DNA of 64,000 nucleotides from Solanum dulcamara (lineage: Eukaryota > Streptophyta > Magnoliopsida > Solanales > Solanaceae): positions 27,104,240 to 27,168,239 of the forward strand of contig NC_077245.1 in the NCBI RefSeq assembly GCF_947179165.1, read 5' to 3'. Positions 1 to 13,059 of the stretch are shown piece after piece. Both the position numbers and the translations under genes were made by a program. The stretch's first letter is position 1; every line of letters starts with the position of its first letter. The notes beneath the pieces are model-generated. The model searched no databases, was not told where the DNA came from, and saw only the letters and a program-made list of their open reading frames with translations.

Positions 1-969
1 AATCAATTGACTTTGAAAATCATGTAAATCATTTGAAAACATGAATGATCATAAACTTTATATGAGCCCATTTATAATTCATATAGATAATATCCTTTTA
101 AAGTATAATTCAAAATACTCATAATTTACATCATGAACCCTAGAGATCAAAATAGGAGAATTAATAAGAAAACTCTTCAATTCAATGAAATAACCATCAA
201 TTTATATCAAAATAGACTAATGATCATATTTTGAATCATAATTCATGTAATATGGATAGAGATCATAAAATCCATAAAATACCATACTTTAATTTGATAG
301 AAAATATTCTATCTTGAGAAATTGATTAGGCTTCATGGATGAAAGAATCCATGAATCAATACCCACATACTTTAAGTGAGAACACCAAGTAATTTGGAAG
401 AACTTGAGTGAATTTACTTGAAGTCTTCAATGGAGTCTTTGAGAGTCTTTTGTTGAGAGAGAAATATTTGAATAGGTGAATTGTAGAAGAATGAATAGAA
501 TTAGGGGTTTAGGTTAACTTATAGAGTTGAATTAGGTCCTAAAGATGTCTAGGTTCATTAGCTAACAATTTAGAAAAAAGTCTAAAGTTCCCTTACTAAA
601 AACTAAATTTAGCCAAAAACACATTGCCAGGTCCACGATGCGGAGGCACAAGTTCGCAATGTGGAATTGTTGCAGACCTTATTGGTTCACACAGTTCCTT
701 GAGAAATCTAGATTTCAATATACGGGTCCTAAAAATCCACCGAGATTATTTTCCTACAGATTTTGACCCTCTGATCGATATTCCAAACTCGGATTTTTCC
801 AAAAAGATTAAGAATAATGCATTACTTGAGCGGCCTATTCTCAAGGCATTCTTAAGGCACTTATGAACATTTTGAGGGGTGTTATATAAAATGTACTCTT
901 GGATGCTCTTGTATGGATGCTTTTGTATTCTTAGTGTAGGTGCCCACATGGTTCGGTGGGTCATGACAT
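1..969. other. AT-rich stretch, no gene recognised
   Basis: No coding region, RNA gene or clear repeat boundary is visible. Short open frames, for example at 624-866, start at non-ATG codons and resemble nothing I recognise. The GC-richer patch near 625-690, with wording like a bisulfite-free LTR interior (ccacgatgcgg, ttcgcaatgtgg), resembles the GC-rich blocks of Solanaceae Ty3 LTRs such as the one at 2930-3260. A decayed LTR fragment is therefore possible but not shown. Confidence 0.4.
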
Positions 970-2640
970 ATGAACATTTGACAAAAGAGATAGATTGAGT
1001 TACTGAAGGACTATGATATGAGTGTGTTGTACCATTCGGTTAAAGAAAAATTTATTGATGATGCATATAGTAGATTGTCTATAAATAGTGTGGCCTATGT
1101 TGAGAATGAAAATAAAGAGTTAGTTCGTGATGTTCATGGACTAGCTTATTTGGATGTTTGCTTGGTTTATTTATAAGGTAGTGGTATTGTTTTCCAAAAT
1201 AGTTCTGAATCATCTCTTGTGGCAGATGTTAAGGCAAAGCAAGATAGTGATCTTACTTTGTTTGAGTTGAAGAAAGGGGTTGTTGAAAAAACCATTGAGA
1301 CTTTCTCCCAATGGAAGATAGTGTGCCTAGATATCAAGGTCATTTGTCTCTTCCCAATATTGATGGCTTTAGGAGAATGATATTGTCCGAAGCTTATAGT
1401 TTGCAGTATTCTATTCATCCTGGTTGCATAGAGATGTATTGAGATCTAAGGGAAGTGTATTGGTAGAATGGCATGAAAAGGGATATTGCTTGGCCAAATG
1501 TCCTAATTGTCAAGAAGTGAAGGTTGAGCATAAAAAACTGAGAGGTTTACCTTAAGATATTGAGATCCTTACTTGGAAGTAGGAAGACTTAAATGTGGAC
1601 TTTATCGCGGGTCTGCCTCATACCCATAAGCAACATAATTTTTTTTGGGTGGCTAAATGACTAAGTTGGCATATTTACTTCCTGTTAAGACTCCTTATTC
1701 AGTTGAGGACTATGCTAGACTTTATATTCGTGAGTTGGTTAAGCTTCATGATATTCTATTATCGATAATTTCAGACTGAGGTACTCAATTTACACCTTAG
1801 TTTTGGAGGTCTTTTTAAAAAGGTCTTGGCACTCAAGTTAAGCTTAACATAACATTTCACCCTCAAATAAAGGGTCAATCCAAGTGTACCATTCAAACCT
1901 TAGATGACATGTTAAGAGCATGTGTGATTGATTTCAAAGGTAATTAAGATGCTCGCTTGCCTTTGATCGAGTTTTCCTATAATAATAGCTACCATTCTAT
2001 CATTCAGATGGTTCTATTTAAGGTTTTATATGGTAGAAGTTGTAGGTCTCTTATCGGTTGGTTTCAAGTTGGTGAAATTTCCTTGATTGGGCCTAAGTTT
2101 GTGCATAATACTATGGAAAAGGTTAGACTAATTAGAGAAAGATTGAAGACTGCCCAGAGTTGAAAATAGTCCTACATAGATGTGAGGAGAAGGGATATTG
2201 AGTTTGAAATAGATAATTGTGTTTACTTGAAAATCAAACCCATGAAGGGTGTCAATGCGTTTTGGTAATAAAGGAAAGCTTAGTCTCCACTATGTAGGTC
2301 CATACTATATTTTGAGGTGAATTGTCAAGGTGGAATATGAGTTAGATTTGCCTTCTGAGTTGGCCTCAATGCATGCAGTATTTCATGTGTCCTTATTGAG
2401 GAAGTAAGTTATTGATCCTAGATTCATTATGCCTTTAGACAACAATGGTGTGAAAAATAGCTTATCCTATGAGGAGGTTTCGGTTAAGATTCTAGACAAT
2501 CAAGTAAGAAGATTGAGGAATAAGGTAATAGCTTCCATTAAAGTATTATGTAAGAACCAAGAGGTTGAAGGTTCTACATGGAAAGCTCAAGATGATATAA
2601 TGTCATGATATCCTCTTTTTTTCCTTCCGTTCCTAGTTGA
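970..2640 (+). pseudogene. Decayed Ty3/gypsy chromovirus pol (RNase H end to chromodomain)
   Basis: This stretch aligns by eye, block for block, with the intact element at 8890-10540: RNase H tail (DYDMSVLYHSV at ~1005), integrase zinc-finger region (~1400-1520), integrase core (~1590-1960, including a DMLRACV-like helix), the integrase C-terminal part and a chromodomain-like end (~2470-2610). Many stops and frameshifts interrupt it, so it cannot encode a protein. Gag, protease and most of reverse transcriptase are missing on the left, so it is truncated. It is followed by a polypurine-like tract (ccaaaggagagat, ~2872-2884), where its 3' LTR should begin. It has the same orientation and family type as the young element next to it but is far older. 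Confidence 0.85.
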
Positions 2641-2885
2641 GGTATTGAGTTTCTTCATGATCCACTCCATCAAATCTATGAGTTTCAGTCATTCTCATAT
2701 TTTCATATGCATGCATGTTCCTGAAATGAGTTTTAAGGCCATTATTTATCATAGGATTGAATATTCCATGTTTTTGTGCATTTTCGATCTATTTTGCGTT
2801 CATGTTGGGTTGCTATGTCTATTTCCTATTCCATTCATACTAGTTTGAGTATCATTTGAGGATGAATGTTCCCAAAGGAGAGATA

Positions 2886-3463
2886 TTATAAGACTGTGAA
2901 AGTTGAAAAGTTAAAAAATATCACAGGAAGTTGCAGCATTATGGCACCAACTGAACTTCACGGGGCCCTTCACAGGCCGTGAGGTGGACCACCGGCCATA
3001 GAGCGGCAATGTGGTCTAACACTAGTATGTGGGAAATTGGGGGACAGGGTCAAAGGAGACTCTACAGTTTGTGATGTTTACCATGGACCGTGAAGCCATC
3101 CGTGAAACTAAACCCCCAGGACCCTAAGTTCCATGGAGGACCACAAAAGGTTCCATGATCTGTGGATCTCTTGAGAAGTCATGGTGACCTCTGTGGAAGT
3201 CGACCCTTGAAATCAGAAATTCTCCGAAGGACCACGACCATCATTACGGACAATTAATACGTTCCTCTGATTGGAGTGACATAGTTGGAGTAAATAATGA
3301 GACTCCAATTGGAGTATATATATTATTATTATTATTATTATTATTTAAGCCGTTTTTTTTTTTTTTCATTTTATTTTATTTTTTGCAAATGCCTACCCAT
3401 TATTCTGTCTTCTAAATCCAATTAGATTTTCGAAAGGACACACTCGTTTTAGAATACGGATAG
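2886..3463 (+). repeat. Left part of the 3' LTR of the decayed chromovirus
   Basis: It starts directly after the polypurine-like tract of the decayed pol and has the GC-rich accgtgaagcc/ccatgatctgtgg wording typical of such LTRs. It contains a short (TTA)n tract at ~3322-3345 and a T-run at ~3353-3366. It is cut at 3463 by the young element and appears to resume at 13060, where a TATA box (13193-13200) follows in the same orientation. Assignment as one LTR is inferred from order and orientation, since the other LTR copy is not in the window. Confidence 0.5.
3459..3463. repeat. Target-site duplication GATAG, left copy
   Basis: The five bases immediately before the TG of the left LTR are identical to the five bases after the CA of the right LTR (13055-13059). 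This is the 5-bp duplication expected for a Ty3/gypsy integrase. Confidence 0.95.
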
Positions 3464-5767
3464 TGTAATATCCCCTAAAAAAAGTTGTATACGATGTTTC
3501 AATTTTTGCCTAAACATGATACAGCCTCTGTATTTTGGTCATAACTTTTCATAGAAATATCCAAATTGAGTGATTCAAATTTCTTAGTAACCACAAGATC
3601 ATTACCTACAACTTTTATGAAGACTATATTTTAAGATTCGGAGGTTACGTAGGTCAAATAAATTAATCTTTGTAAGGTAGGATGCTGTTACGGAAATGAG
3701 TGTTTATAGAAGAAAAATCATATCTCACTGTAGGTTTATCCAAATTGGTTGATTCTTGAACTATATGAAACTAGACTTCCATATCTACAATTCTTATGAA
3801 GACACCAAATCCTAATAAGGAACTTATCTTAGTCAAACGCAGCTCCCAAAAAGAGTATTCTATCAAAGATAACTCATTTCACCTACCATAGAAAGATCTA
3901 GATACATTTGACATCACTCATGACATAAATTGTCCTCCATTTAACATCATCCATGACATCAATATATTCCACTAAATTTTCAGATTTTTATTTATAATTA
4001 TTTTATTTATTGTTAGGTCATCTTTCCCACCTATAAATACCCACCTTATTTCCTCATTTTATTCATCAAGCTTTCTCAAGCAAATCTTCTCTCTATACAC
4101 ATTCTCAAATATAGTTTTAGTTCTTAATAGTGAAGAAATACTATTCTGGTGATTCATATATTCCGGGTAGTACACAAAACGTTCCGGCAAGGAGAGAAGC
4201 TAGGTTTCAAGAGTGTTCATTAAGTCTTCCGGTACCAACTAAAGCTTCGGTTTCCAGGTATGTAAGGTTTCAATGAGAGTATTCCTTCCACTCTCATGTC
4301 TAAATTATTTTGATTATATAATAAATTATGTTTATTTTCTTTAAGCTTTACTCTAAGTTATGTGGGTGTTTATCCATGGGTTCTTCCACCCATGTAGTCC
4401 AAAAACTCTTTCAATTAAATATCTTGATTTCAAGTAATATTTTCTTATGTTAATTCTTAATTTTACTTAATAGTATGAATCATGGTTAAACTAATGATTA
4501 TTGCTCTATTTTGATGCAACATAATTTCATATGTATGAATTGATGGTTTACAAGTAATTCTTTTATTTAAAGGTTCTTGAAATTCATGGTGAGTTGTTTA
4601 AAGCATGATTTTTAATTAATGGATTTCAAAGTATTTATGTATATTTATTTACATACATATTTGCAAGTTAAAGTGATTTGACCCCACATAGTTTTACTAT
4701 GTTTTTAATAAAGTTTGACTTGAAAGCTTTGACTCCAAATAAATGTTTATGAAAGCAATATCAAAAAGGGAGTCTTATGAAATGAAAGAATGATGAAATG
4801 ATATGAATGATGGATTCTTTATGCAATAAGGAAAATTCTTGCATATTTGAATTACCAAATGTTTTAATGAGCTATTCTATCGAATATGATGTTTTGAATA
4901 TTCAAGCTATATGTTATGACTATTTTGAAGTATTAAACTATTCCGTGGGATTGACTTAGCACCGAATGGGTCATTGAGGTGGGATTCGGTAAGGGAATCC
5001 TAGTAGCAACCCCTTGTCTCATTAACTATGTGCCAACATAGGAGCCCTTGTAGGCTTAGGCTAATGGATCCATAAATAGCCCTTAAAGTTAAAGTTAAAG
5101 AAATGAATGAAGTTGACGGAGTTCTACCTGGCAAGTAGTCTCCCCGGCCAACGTAGGGGGTTATGTTGGATTCCATGTAATAGCTCGCATGGTCTTAAAT
5201 GTCGGTTATGGTTAATTTCCCACAAAATGAATGTTTTAAAGGATATCCATATGATTTATTATGCATGTATTACATTATGTTTCATATTACATAAATGTTA
5301 TAATATTTTCTCAATGTTCATGCATCCTTACATACTTAGTACATTCAAAGTACTAACGCATACTCTTTTGCCTACATGATATCACCATGTAGGGATCGGT
5401 GCTCCTCCTCGTTCTCCTCCACGTGGCTAGTTGATATTCCATTGAAGACTACTTTTGGTGAGTTCCCATGTTCCGGGAACAATACTCCTTTGTCTTTCTA
5501 GCTTATGATATGTTAAGATATTTTATTATGGCATTTCTTCTATTATGATTGAGGGTGAGCTAGGAACTTGTCTTAGCCCCATTAAATCTAATAGTTAGAG
5601 GTATTGTTGGACATATGTAAGTTGAAGATTTATTATTATGATTTCCGCTTGTCTATTTATCATCATTACCTATGAAAGGCTAAAAGAATGCTAAGAGGCT
5701 TGTTTGAGGTACTTTCGGGTTCCTCATTCGCCATGTCACGTCTAGGCCCTAGGCTTGGGTCGTGACA
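3464..5767 (+). repeat. 5' LTR of the young chromovirus
   Basis: It begins TGTAATATCC and ends GTCGTGACA. A TATA box (TATAAATA, 4032-4039) lies about 570 bp in, so transcription should start near 4065 and the U3 is short relative to the long R/U5. A 90-codon open frame at 5107-5379 recurs unchanged in the other LTR, but it resembles no protein and is not annotated as a gene. Confidence 0.95.
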
Positions 5768-5771
5768 AACT

Positions 5772-5784
5772 TGGTATCAGAGCC
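5772..5784 (+). promoter_or_regulatory. Primer-binding site (initiator tRNA-Met)
   Basis: TGGTATCAGAGCC lies four bases downstream of the LTR. It is complementary to the 3' end of plant initiator methionine tRNA, the usual minus-strand primer of plant Ty3 elements. Confidence 0.92.
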
Positions 5785-5982
5785 CGAGGTTTTGAATGAT
5801 CCTTGGAAGTCCAACATGCCGCGTCGAATAGGTTCTTGTTCATGGTTGTGAAGCGCGCCACAATTATGAATAAGAGACTATGAGGCGTTTAGGAAAATTT
5901 TCACTTCTTTCAAATTCATGTCGTGCCTTAGAGTGTCCTAAGCTTTCCTTTAACTAACGACCCATTTTGTGTTCTCTAGATA

Positions 5983-8900
5983 ATGACTCGTGGAAGACCA
6001 CCTCGAAGAGCAAGGGTTGACGATGAGGACCAAACTCCTCCGATTCCTAATGCCCAACATCATGAGGATGGGGTAACCCATGCCGAGTTTCGCAGTGTTA
6101 TTACTTTGTTAGCTCAAGTCGTAGCTAACCAAGGGAATCTAGGTGTTCCTTCTCCCCAAATGCAAAATCCAGCCTCTAAGATTCGGGATTTCCAAAGGAT
6201 GAATCCACCCGAGTTCGATGGTTCTAAACTAGATGAGGACCCTATGGAGTTCATTAATGAGGTGTACCGGATTGTGGCTATCATGGGTGTGCCACCAAAT
6301 GAGAAGGCCGAGCTAGTGGCCTATCAACTCAAAGGTGTGGCTCGAGTATGGTACGAACAATGGATTGTTGAGAGGGATGAAGAAATAGGGTCGATAGGAT
6401 GGGAAGAGTTCAAAGGTGCCTTCCTAGACCGCTTCTTCCCATTAGAGCTAAGGGAGGCCAAAATCCAAGAGTTCATCAACCTCCGTCAAGGGAGTATGAG
6501 CGTGAGGGAGTATGCTCTCAAATTCACTAAGTTGTCAAAGTATGCTCCTTTTATGGTTTCCGACCCAAGAGCTAGGATGAGCAAGTTTATTTCCGGTGTC
6601 TCAAGCTTGGTGTCCAAGGAGTGCAAAACGTCCATGTTGATCAAGGAGATGGATATCTCTCGGTTAATGACTTACGCAGAACAAATTGAAGAAGAGAAGC
6701 TTAGAGAGAGATCAAGGGGGTTCAAAAAGGCTAGAGTGGATGGTGGAGGGTTTAACCCTCAAAGGTCCGATTATGGTAACAATGGCAAAGGTCAAGGTGG
6801 GCAACGATTTGTGGGACAAGGTTCCACCAATACTCCTCCTCCAAGGTTCAACAAGGACAAGAGTGGTAAACCAATGATTCCAAGAGAGAATGTTGCTACT
6901 CAAACTTTCCCTGCTTGCAAGAAGTGTGGAAGGACTCACAAAGGGGAATGCTTAGCTGGTTCCAATGCATGCTTTAAGTGTGGCAAGCTGGGCCACCATG
7001 CTAAGGATTGTAGAGATGGTGGTGGTAGGACTCAAGGCCAAATTGCTCATGGTCAACAAGTCCAAGGAGGTGTCCAACGCACCAACCGCTTTTACGCCTT
7101 GCATGGGAGACAAGAGGTTGAGGATGCACCCAATGTCATTACCGGTATGTTAAAGGTCTTTTCTTTTGATGTGTATGCACTATTAGATCCGGGTGCAAAT
7201 TTATCTTTTGTTACTCCATTCCTTGCTAATAGATTTGATGTTTTACCTGAAATGTTATTAGAGCCCTATTTGGTGTCTACCCCCGTTGGTGAGTCAGTTA
7301 TTGCTAGAAAGGTCTATAGGGATTGCCTTGTGTCTATCTTGCATAAAGTTATTCCTTGTGATCTCATTGAGCTAGATATGGTAGATTTCGATGTCATTCT
7401 TGGGATGGATTGGTTACATGCATCTTATGCTTCCATAGATTGTAGGAATCGTCGAGTCAAGTTCCAATTTCCAAATGAGCCTGTTATTGAATGGCAGGGT
7501 CGTGATTCGGTGGTTAAGGGTCAGTTTATTTCTTATCTTAAGGCTCGCAAAATGATTTCTAAGGGATGTATTTACCATATTGTGAGGGTTAGGGATGTCA
7601 ACTCCAAAAGTCCTTCTCTTGAGTCAGTTCCTATAGTCAATGAATTCCCCGATGTCTTTCCTGATGACCTTCCCGGTATCCCTCCCGAAAGGGAAGTTGA
7701 TTTTGGTATTGATATCCTCCCCGATACCCAACCTATCTCTATTCCTCCTTACCGCATGGCCCCAGCAGAATTGAAAGAGCTGAAGGAACAATTAAAGGAC
7801 TTGTTAGAGAAGGGGTTCATAAGACCAAGTATTTCGCCATGGGGTGCTCCCGTTCTATTTGTAAGAAAGAAGGATGGGTCACTTCGAATGTGCATAGACT
7901 ATCGGCAATTAAATAAGATGACCATTAAGAACAAGTACCCACTCCCTAGAATAGATGACTTGTTTGATCAATTACAAGGGGCAAGTCACTTCTCCAAGAT
8001 CGACCTTCGGTCCGGCTACCACCAACTACGGGTAAGGGAGTGTGACATTCCCAAAACAGCCTTCCGAACAAGGTATGGTCACTATGAGTTTGTGGTGATG
8101 AGTTTTGGGTTGACGAATGCACCAGCGGTGTTTATGGACTTGATGAATAGGGTGTTCAAACCTTACCTTGATACCTTTGTAGTAGTCTTCATTGATGATA
8201 TTTTAATTTACTCTCGGTGTGAGGAAGAACATAAAAATCACTTGAGAGTTGTGCTTCAAACATTGAGGGATAAACAATTATTTGCAAAATTTAGTAAGTG
8301 TGAATTTTGCTTAAAGGAGGTAGCATTTCTTGGTCACGTAGTGTCCGGTGATGGAATCAAGGTTGATCCTAAGAAAATAGAGGCAGTCAAAAATTGGCCT
8401 AGACCATTATCTCCTTCAGACATTAGGAGCTTCTTAGGTCTAGCCGGGTACTATAGACGGTTCGTCAAAGGCTTTTCTTCCATCTCATCTCCTATGACAA
8501 AATTGACCCAAAAGAAATCCAAATTCATATGGACAGATGAGTGTGAGAAGAGTTTCCAGACCTTAAAAGATCGACTTACCTCTGCTCCTATTTTGACTCT
8601 CCCAGAAGGATTAGAAGGATTTGTAGTTTATTGTGATGCTTCAAAGATTGGTTTAGGTTGTGTCTTAATGCAAAAAGGCAAGGTAATAGCCTATGCTTCT
8701 AGGCAATTAAAGGTGCATGAGCGCAACTACCCTACCCATGACCTTGAATTGGCGGCTGTTGTTTTTGCTCTGAAGATTTGGAGGCATTACCTCTATGGGG
8801 TGCATGTGGATGTATATACTGATCATAAGAGTCTTCAATATGTGTTTACCCAAAAGGACCTTAATCTAAGGCAAAGGAGGTGGCTAGAACTCCTTAAGGA

Positions 8901-10545
8901 CTATGACATGAGTGTGCACTATCATCCGGGTAAAGCCAATGTGGTTGCTGATGCACTTAGTAGAATATCTATGGGGAGTGTGGCCCATGTGGATGAAAGG
9001 AAGAGGGAGTTGGTGAAAGATGTTCACCGATTGGCTAGATTAGGGGTGAAGTTGGGTAGTACTAATGATGGGGGTATGGTTGTTCAAAATAGTTCTGAAT
9101 CCTCTTTGGTGGTGGATGTTAAATCAAAGCAAGATCTTGACCCAAAGTTTATCGAGTTAAAGAAGTTGGTAAAGGAAAAGAAGATAGAAGTCTTTTCCCA
9201 AGGGGGAGATGGGGTTCTATACTACCAAGGTCGGATATGTGTTCCAGATGTTGATGGCCTAAGGAGTTTGATCTTGATGGAGGCTCATAATTCTAGATAC
9301 TCCATTCATCCTGGTTCAACAAAAATGTACCGAGACTTAAAGGAGTTGTATTGGTGGGGTGGCATGAAGAAGGACATAGCAAGGTTTGTGTCCGAATGTA
9401 CAAATTGTCAACAAGTGAAGGCCGAACATTAAAGACCGGGTGGCCTAGCCCAAGACATTGAAATCCCAACTTGGAAATGGGAAAATGTGAATATGGATTT
9501 TGTAGTGGGTTTGCCTCATACTCGGAAACGTCATGACTCGATTTGGGTAATTATTGATAGAATGACTAAGTCAGCTCACTTCTTACCGGTTAAAACTTCC
9601 TATAGTGCCGAAGACTATGCCAAGTTGTATATTCGGGAGTTGGTGAGGTTGCATGGTGTGTCATTATCCATTATTTCGGATTGTGGTACCCAATTCACTT
9701 CTCACTTCTGGAGATCATTTCAAAAAGGCCTCGGTACTAAGGTAAAGTTGAGCACAGCATTCCATCCTCAAACGGATGGGCAAGCCGAAAGGACGATTCA
9801 AACACTAGAGGATATATTAAGGGCTTGTGTGTTGGAGTTTAAAGGGAATTGGGATGATCATCTACCTCTCATCGAGTTTGCCTATAATAATAGTTACCAC
9901 TCAAGTATTGAGATGGCACCGTTTGAGGCTTTGTATGGGAGACGATGTAGATCACCGGTAGGTTGGTACGAAGTAGGTGAGATGACCTTGTTGGGCCCCG
10001 ATTTGGTACTTGATGCTTTAGAGAAGGTGAAGATCATTAGAGAGAGGTTGAAGACGGCTCAAAGTCGTCAAAAGTCCTATTCTGACACTAGAAGAAGGGA
10101 TCTTGAGTTTAATGTGGATGATTGGGTGTATCTGAAGGTTTCACCCATGAAAGGTGTGGTTCGATTTGGTAAGAAAGGGAAATTGAGCCCTAGATATGTA
10201 GGGCCTTATAGAATTGTGAGACGTGTTGGTAAGGTTGCATATGAGTTGGAATTACCATTGGAAATGGCCATGGTTCATCCGGTGTTTCACATGTCTATGT
10301 TAAAAAAACATGTGGGTGATTCTAGTTCCATTGTACCTATGGCAGTAGTGAATATTGAAGAAAACTTGACCTATGAAGAAGTTCCTGTGGAAATTTTGGA
10401 CCGGCAAGTTAAGAGATTGAGGAACAAAGAAATTGCATCTGTTAAAGTCCTTTGGAGGAATCAACAAATAGAAAGTGCAACATGGGAAGCGGAAGCGGAT
10501 ATGATTAAGAGATACCCTCATCTTTTCCCCTCTACCCAAACCTAA
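5983..10545 (+). CDS. Gag-pol polyprotein with one internal stop (gag, PR, RT, RNase H, IN, chromodomain)
   Basis: This one frame encodes the capsid and all replication enzymes of the element. Visible landmarks, by residue: CCHC zinc knuckle 330-343 ([14 protein letters not shown]); aspartic protease D402 in LLDPGA; RT active site FIDDIL with D738/D739; RNase H Asp885 in YCDAS; integrase zinc finger H1102, H1109, C1139, C1142; integrase triad D1172, D1233, E1269 with 35 residues between the last two; a GPYRI motif near 1405; and a chromodomain-like end at about 1464-1515. The ATG at 5983 is the first in frame and gives a basic MTRGRPPRR start. Codon 1150 (9430-9432) is TAA where relatives have Gln, so translation would stop after the zinc finger and the integrase core (from 9487) is separated in the same frame. 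A nonsense mutation is the simplest reading. It is otherwise unbroken. Confidence 0.93.
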
Positions 10546-10737
10546 GGTATTAAGTTGTCCTTGCTCAATTACTTGAAATCCTTACATCTCAACTTTTCTT
10601 GTCATATGCTTGCAAAATTATGAAATATTTTTTTAAAATGATATTTTAAATTACACTGTTGCATTAATGATAGGTTGTTTGTTAATACTCTACTCTACTC
10701 AAGCTAAGTCTTTTCTCATTCGAGGACGAATTTTCCC

Positions 10738-10750
10738 AAGGGGGAGATAA
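10738..10750 (+). promoter_or_regulatory. Polypurine tract of the young chromovirus
   Basis: AAGGGGGAGATAA abuts the first base of the 3' LTR at 10751, the position where plus-strand DNA synthesis is primed. The sequence just before it (cgaggacgaa) is also found in degraded form before the older copy's LTR at ~2860. Confidence 0.85.
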
Positions 10751-13054
10751 TGTAATATCCCCTAAAAAAAGTTGTATACGATGTTTCAATTTTTGCCTAA
10801 ACATGATACAGCCTCTGTATTTTGGTCATAACTTTTCATAGAAATATCCAAATTGAGTGATTCAAATTTCTTAGTAACCACAAGATCATTACCTACAACT
10901 TTTATGAAGACTATATTTTAAGATTCGGAGGTTACGTAGGTCAAATAAATTAATCTTTGTAAGGTAGGATGTTGTTACGGAAATGAGTGTTTATAGAAGA
11001 AAAATCATATCTCACTGTAGGTTTATCCAAATTGGTTGATTCTTGAACTATATGAAACTAGACTTCCATATCTACAATTCTTATGAAGACACCAAATCCT
11101 AATAAGGAACTTATCTTAGTCAAACGCAGCTCCCAAAAAGAGTATTCTATCAAAGATAACTCATTTCACCTACCATAGAAAGATCTAGATACATTTGACA
11201 TCACTCATGACATAAATTGTCCTCCATTTAACATCATCCATGACATCAATATATTCCACTAAATTTTCAGATTTTTATTTATAATTATTTTATTTATTGT
11301 TAGGTCATCTTTCCCACCTATAAATACCCACCTTATTTCCTCATTTTATTCATCAAGCTTTCTCAAGCAAATCTTCTCTCTATACACATTCTCAAATATA
11401 GTTTTAGTTCTTAGTAGTGAAGAAATACTATTCTGGTGATTCATATATTCCGGGTAGTACACAAAACGTTCCGGCAAGGAGAGAAGCTAGGTTTCAAGAG
11501 TGTTCATTAAGTCTTCCGGTACCAACTAAAGCTTCGGTTTCCAGGTATGTAAGGTTTCAATGAGAGTATTCCTTCCACTCTCATGTCTAAATTATTTTGA
11601 TTATATAATAAATTATGTTTATTTTCTTTAAGCTTTACTCTAAGTTATGTGGGTGTTTATCCATGGGTTCTTCCACCCATGTAGTCCAAAAACTCTTTCA
11701 ATTAAATATCTTGATTTCAAGTAATATTTTCTTATGTTAATTCTTAATTTTACTTAATAGTATGAATCATGGTTAAACTAATGATTATTGCTCTATTTTG
11801 ATGCAACATAATTTCATATGTATGAATTGATGGTTTACAAGTAATTCTTTTATTTAAAGGTTCTTGAAATTCATGGTGAGTTGTTTAAAGCATGATTTTT
11901 AATTAATGGATTTCAAAGTATTTATGTATATTTATTTACATACATATTTGCAAGTTAAAGTGATTTGACCCCACATAGTTTTACTATGTTTTTAATAAAG
12001 TTTGACTTGAAAGCTTTGACTCCAAATAAATGTTTATGAAAGCAATATCAAAAAGGGAGTCTTATGAAATGAAAGAATGATGAAATGATATGAATGATGG
12101 ATTCTTTATGCAATAAGGAAAATTCTTGCATATTTGAATTACCAAATGTTTTAATGAGCTATTCTATCGAATATGATGTTTTGAATATTCAAGCTATATG
12201 TTATGACTATTTTGAAGTATTAAACTATTCCGTGGGATTGACTTAGCACCGAATGGGTCATTGAGGTGGGATTCGGTAAGGGAATCCTAGTAGCAACCCC
12301 TTGTCTCATTAACTATGTGCCAACATAGGAGCCCTTGTAGGCTTAGGCTAATGGATCCATAAATAGCCCTTAAAGTTAAAGTTAAAGAAATGAATGAAGT
12401 TGACGGAGTTCTACCTGGCAAGTAGTCTCCCCGGCCAACGTAGGGGGTTATGTTGGATTCCATGTAATAGCTCGCATGGTCTTAAATGTCGGTTATGGTT
12501 AATTTCCCACAAAATGAATGTTTTAAAGGATATCCATATGATTTATTATGCATGTATTACATTATGTTTCATATTACATAAATGTTATAATATTTTCTCA
12601 ATGTTCATGCATCCTTACATACTTAGTACATTCAAAGTACTAACGCATACTCTTTTGCCTACATGATATCACCATGTAGGGATCGGTGCTCCTCCTCGTT
12701 CTCCTCCACGTGGCTAGTTGATATTCCATTGAAGACTACTTTTGGTGAGTTCCCATGTTCCGGGAACAATACTCCTTTGTCTTTCTAGCTTATGATATGT
12801 TAAGATATTTTATTATGGCATTTCTTCTATTATGATTGAGGGTGAGCTAGGAACTTGTCTTAGCCCCATTAAATCTAATAGTTAGAGGTATTGTTGGACA
12901 TATGTAAGTTGAAGATTTATTATTATGATTTCCGCTTGTCTATTTATCATCATTACCTATGAAAGGCTAAAAGAATGCTAAGAGGCTTGTTTGAGGTACT
13001 TTCGGGTTCCTCATTCGCCATGTCACGTCTAGGCCCTAGGCTTGGGTCGTGACA
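10751..13054 (+). repeat. 3' LTR of the young chromovirus
   Basis: It is 2304 bp, the same length as the 5' LTR, with no indels seen. The TATA box is at 11319-11326 and the terminal CA at 13053-13054 is followed by the target duplication GATAG (13055-13059). Two substitutions against the 5' LTR were found by reading. Confidence 0.95.
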
Positions 13055-13059
13055 GATAG

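Larger units (their letters stand above)
3464..13054 (+). mobile_element. Young full-length Ty3/gypsy chromovirus (Tekay/Del-like)
   Basis: Complete LTR retrotransposon of 9591 bp. It has two 2304-bp LTRs (TGTAATATCC...GGTCGTGACA), a 5-bp target duplication GATAG, a primer-binding site matching initiator tRNA-Met, a single gag-pol frame of 1520 sense codons with one internal TAA, and a polypurine tract before the 3' LTR. The gene order is gag, protease, RT, RNase H, integrase, chromodomain, which places it among chromoviruses; the long LTRs suggest the Tekay/Del group. The LTRs differ at only two positions by my reading (3685 C versus 10972 T; 4127 A versus 11414 G). It lies inside the 3' LTR of an older relative in the same orientation. 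Confidence 0.96.

Noticed and set aside
5107..5379. 90-codon open frame, repeated identically at 12394-12666
   Set aside because: It lies wholly in the LTRs. Its preservation reflects the young age of the element, and it resembles no protein.
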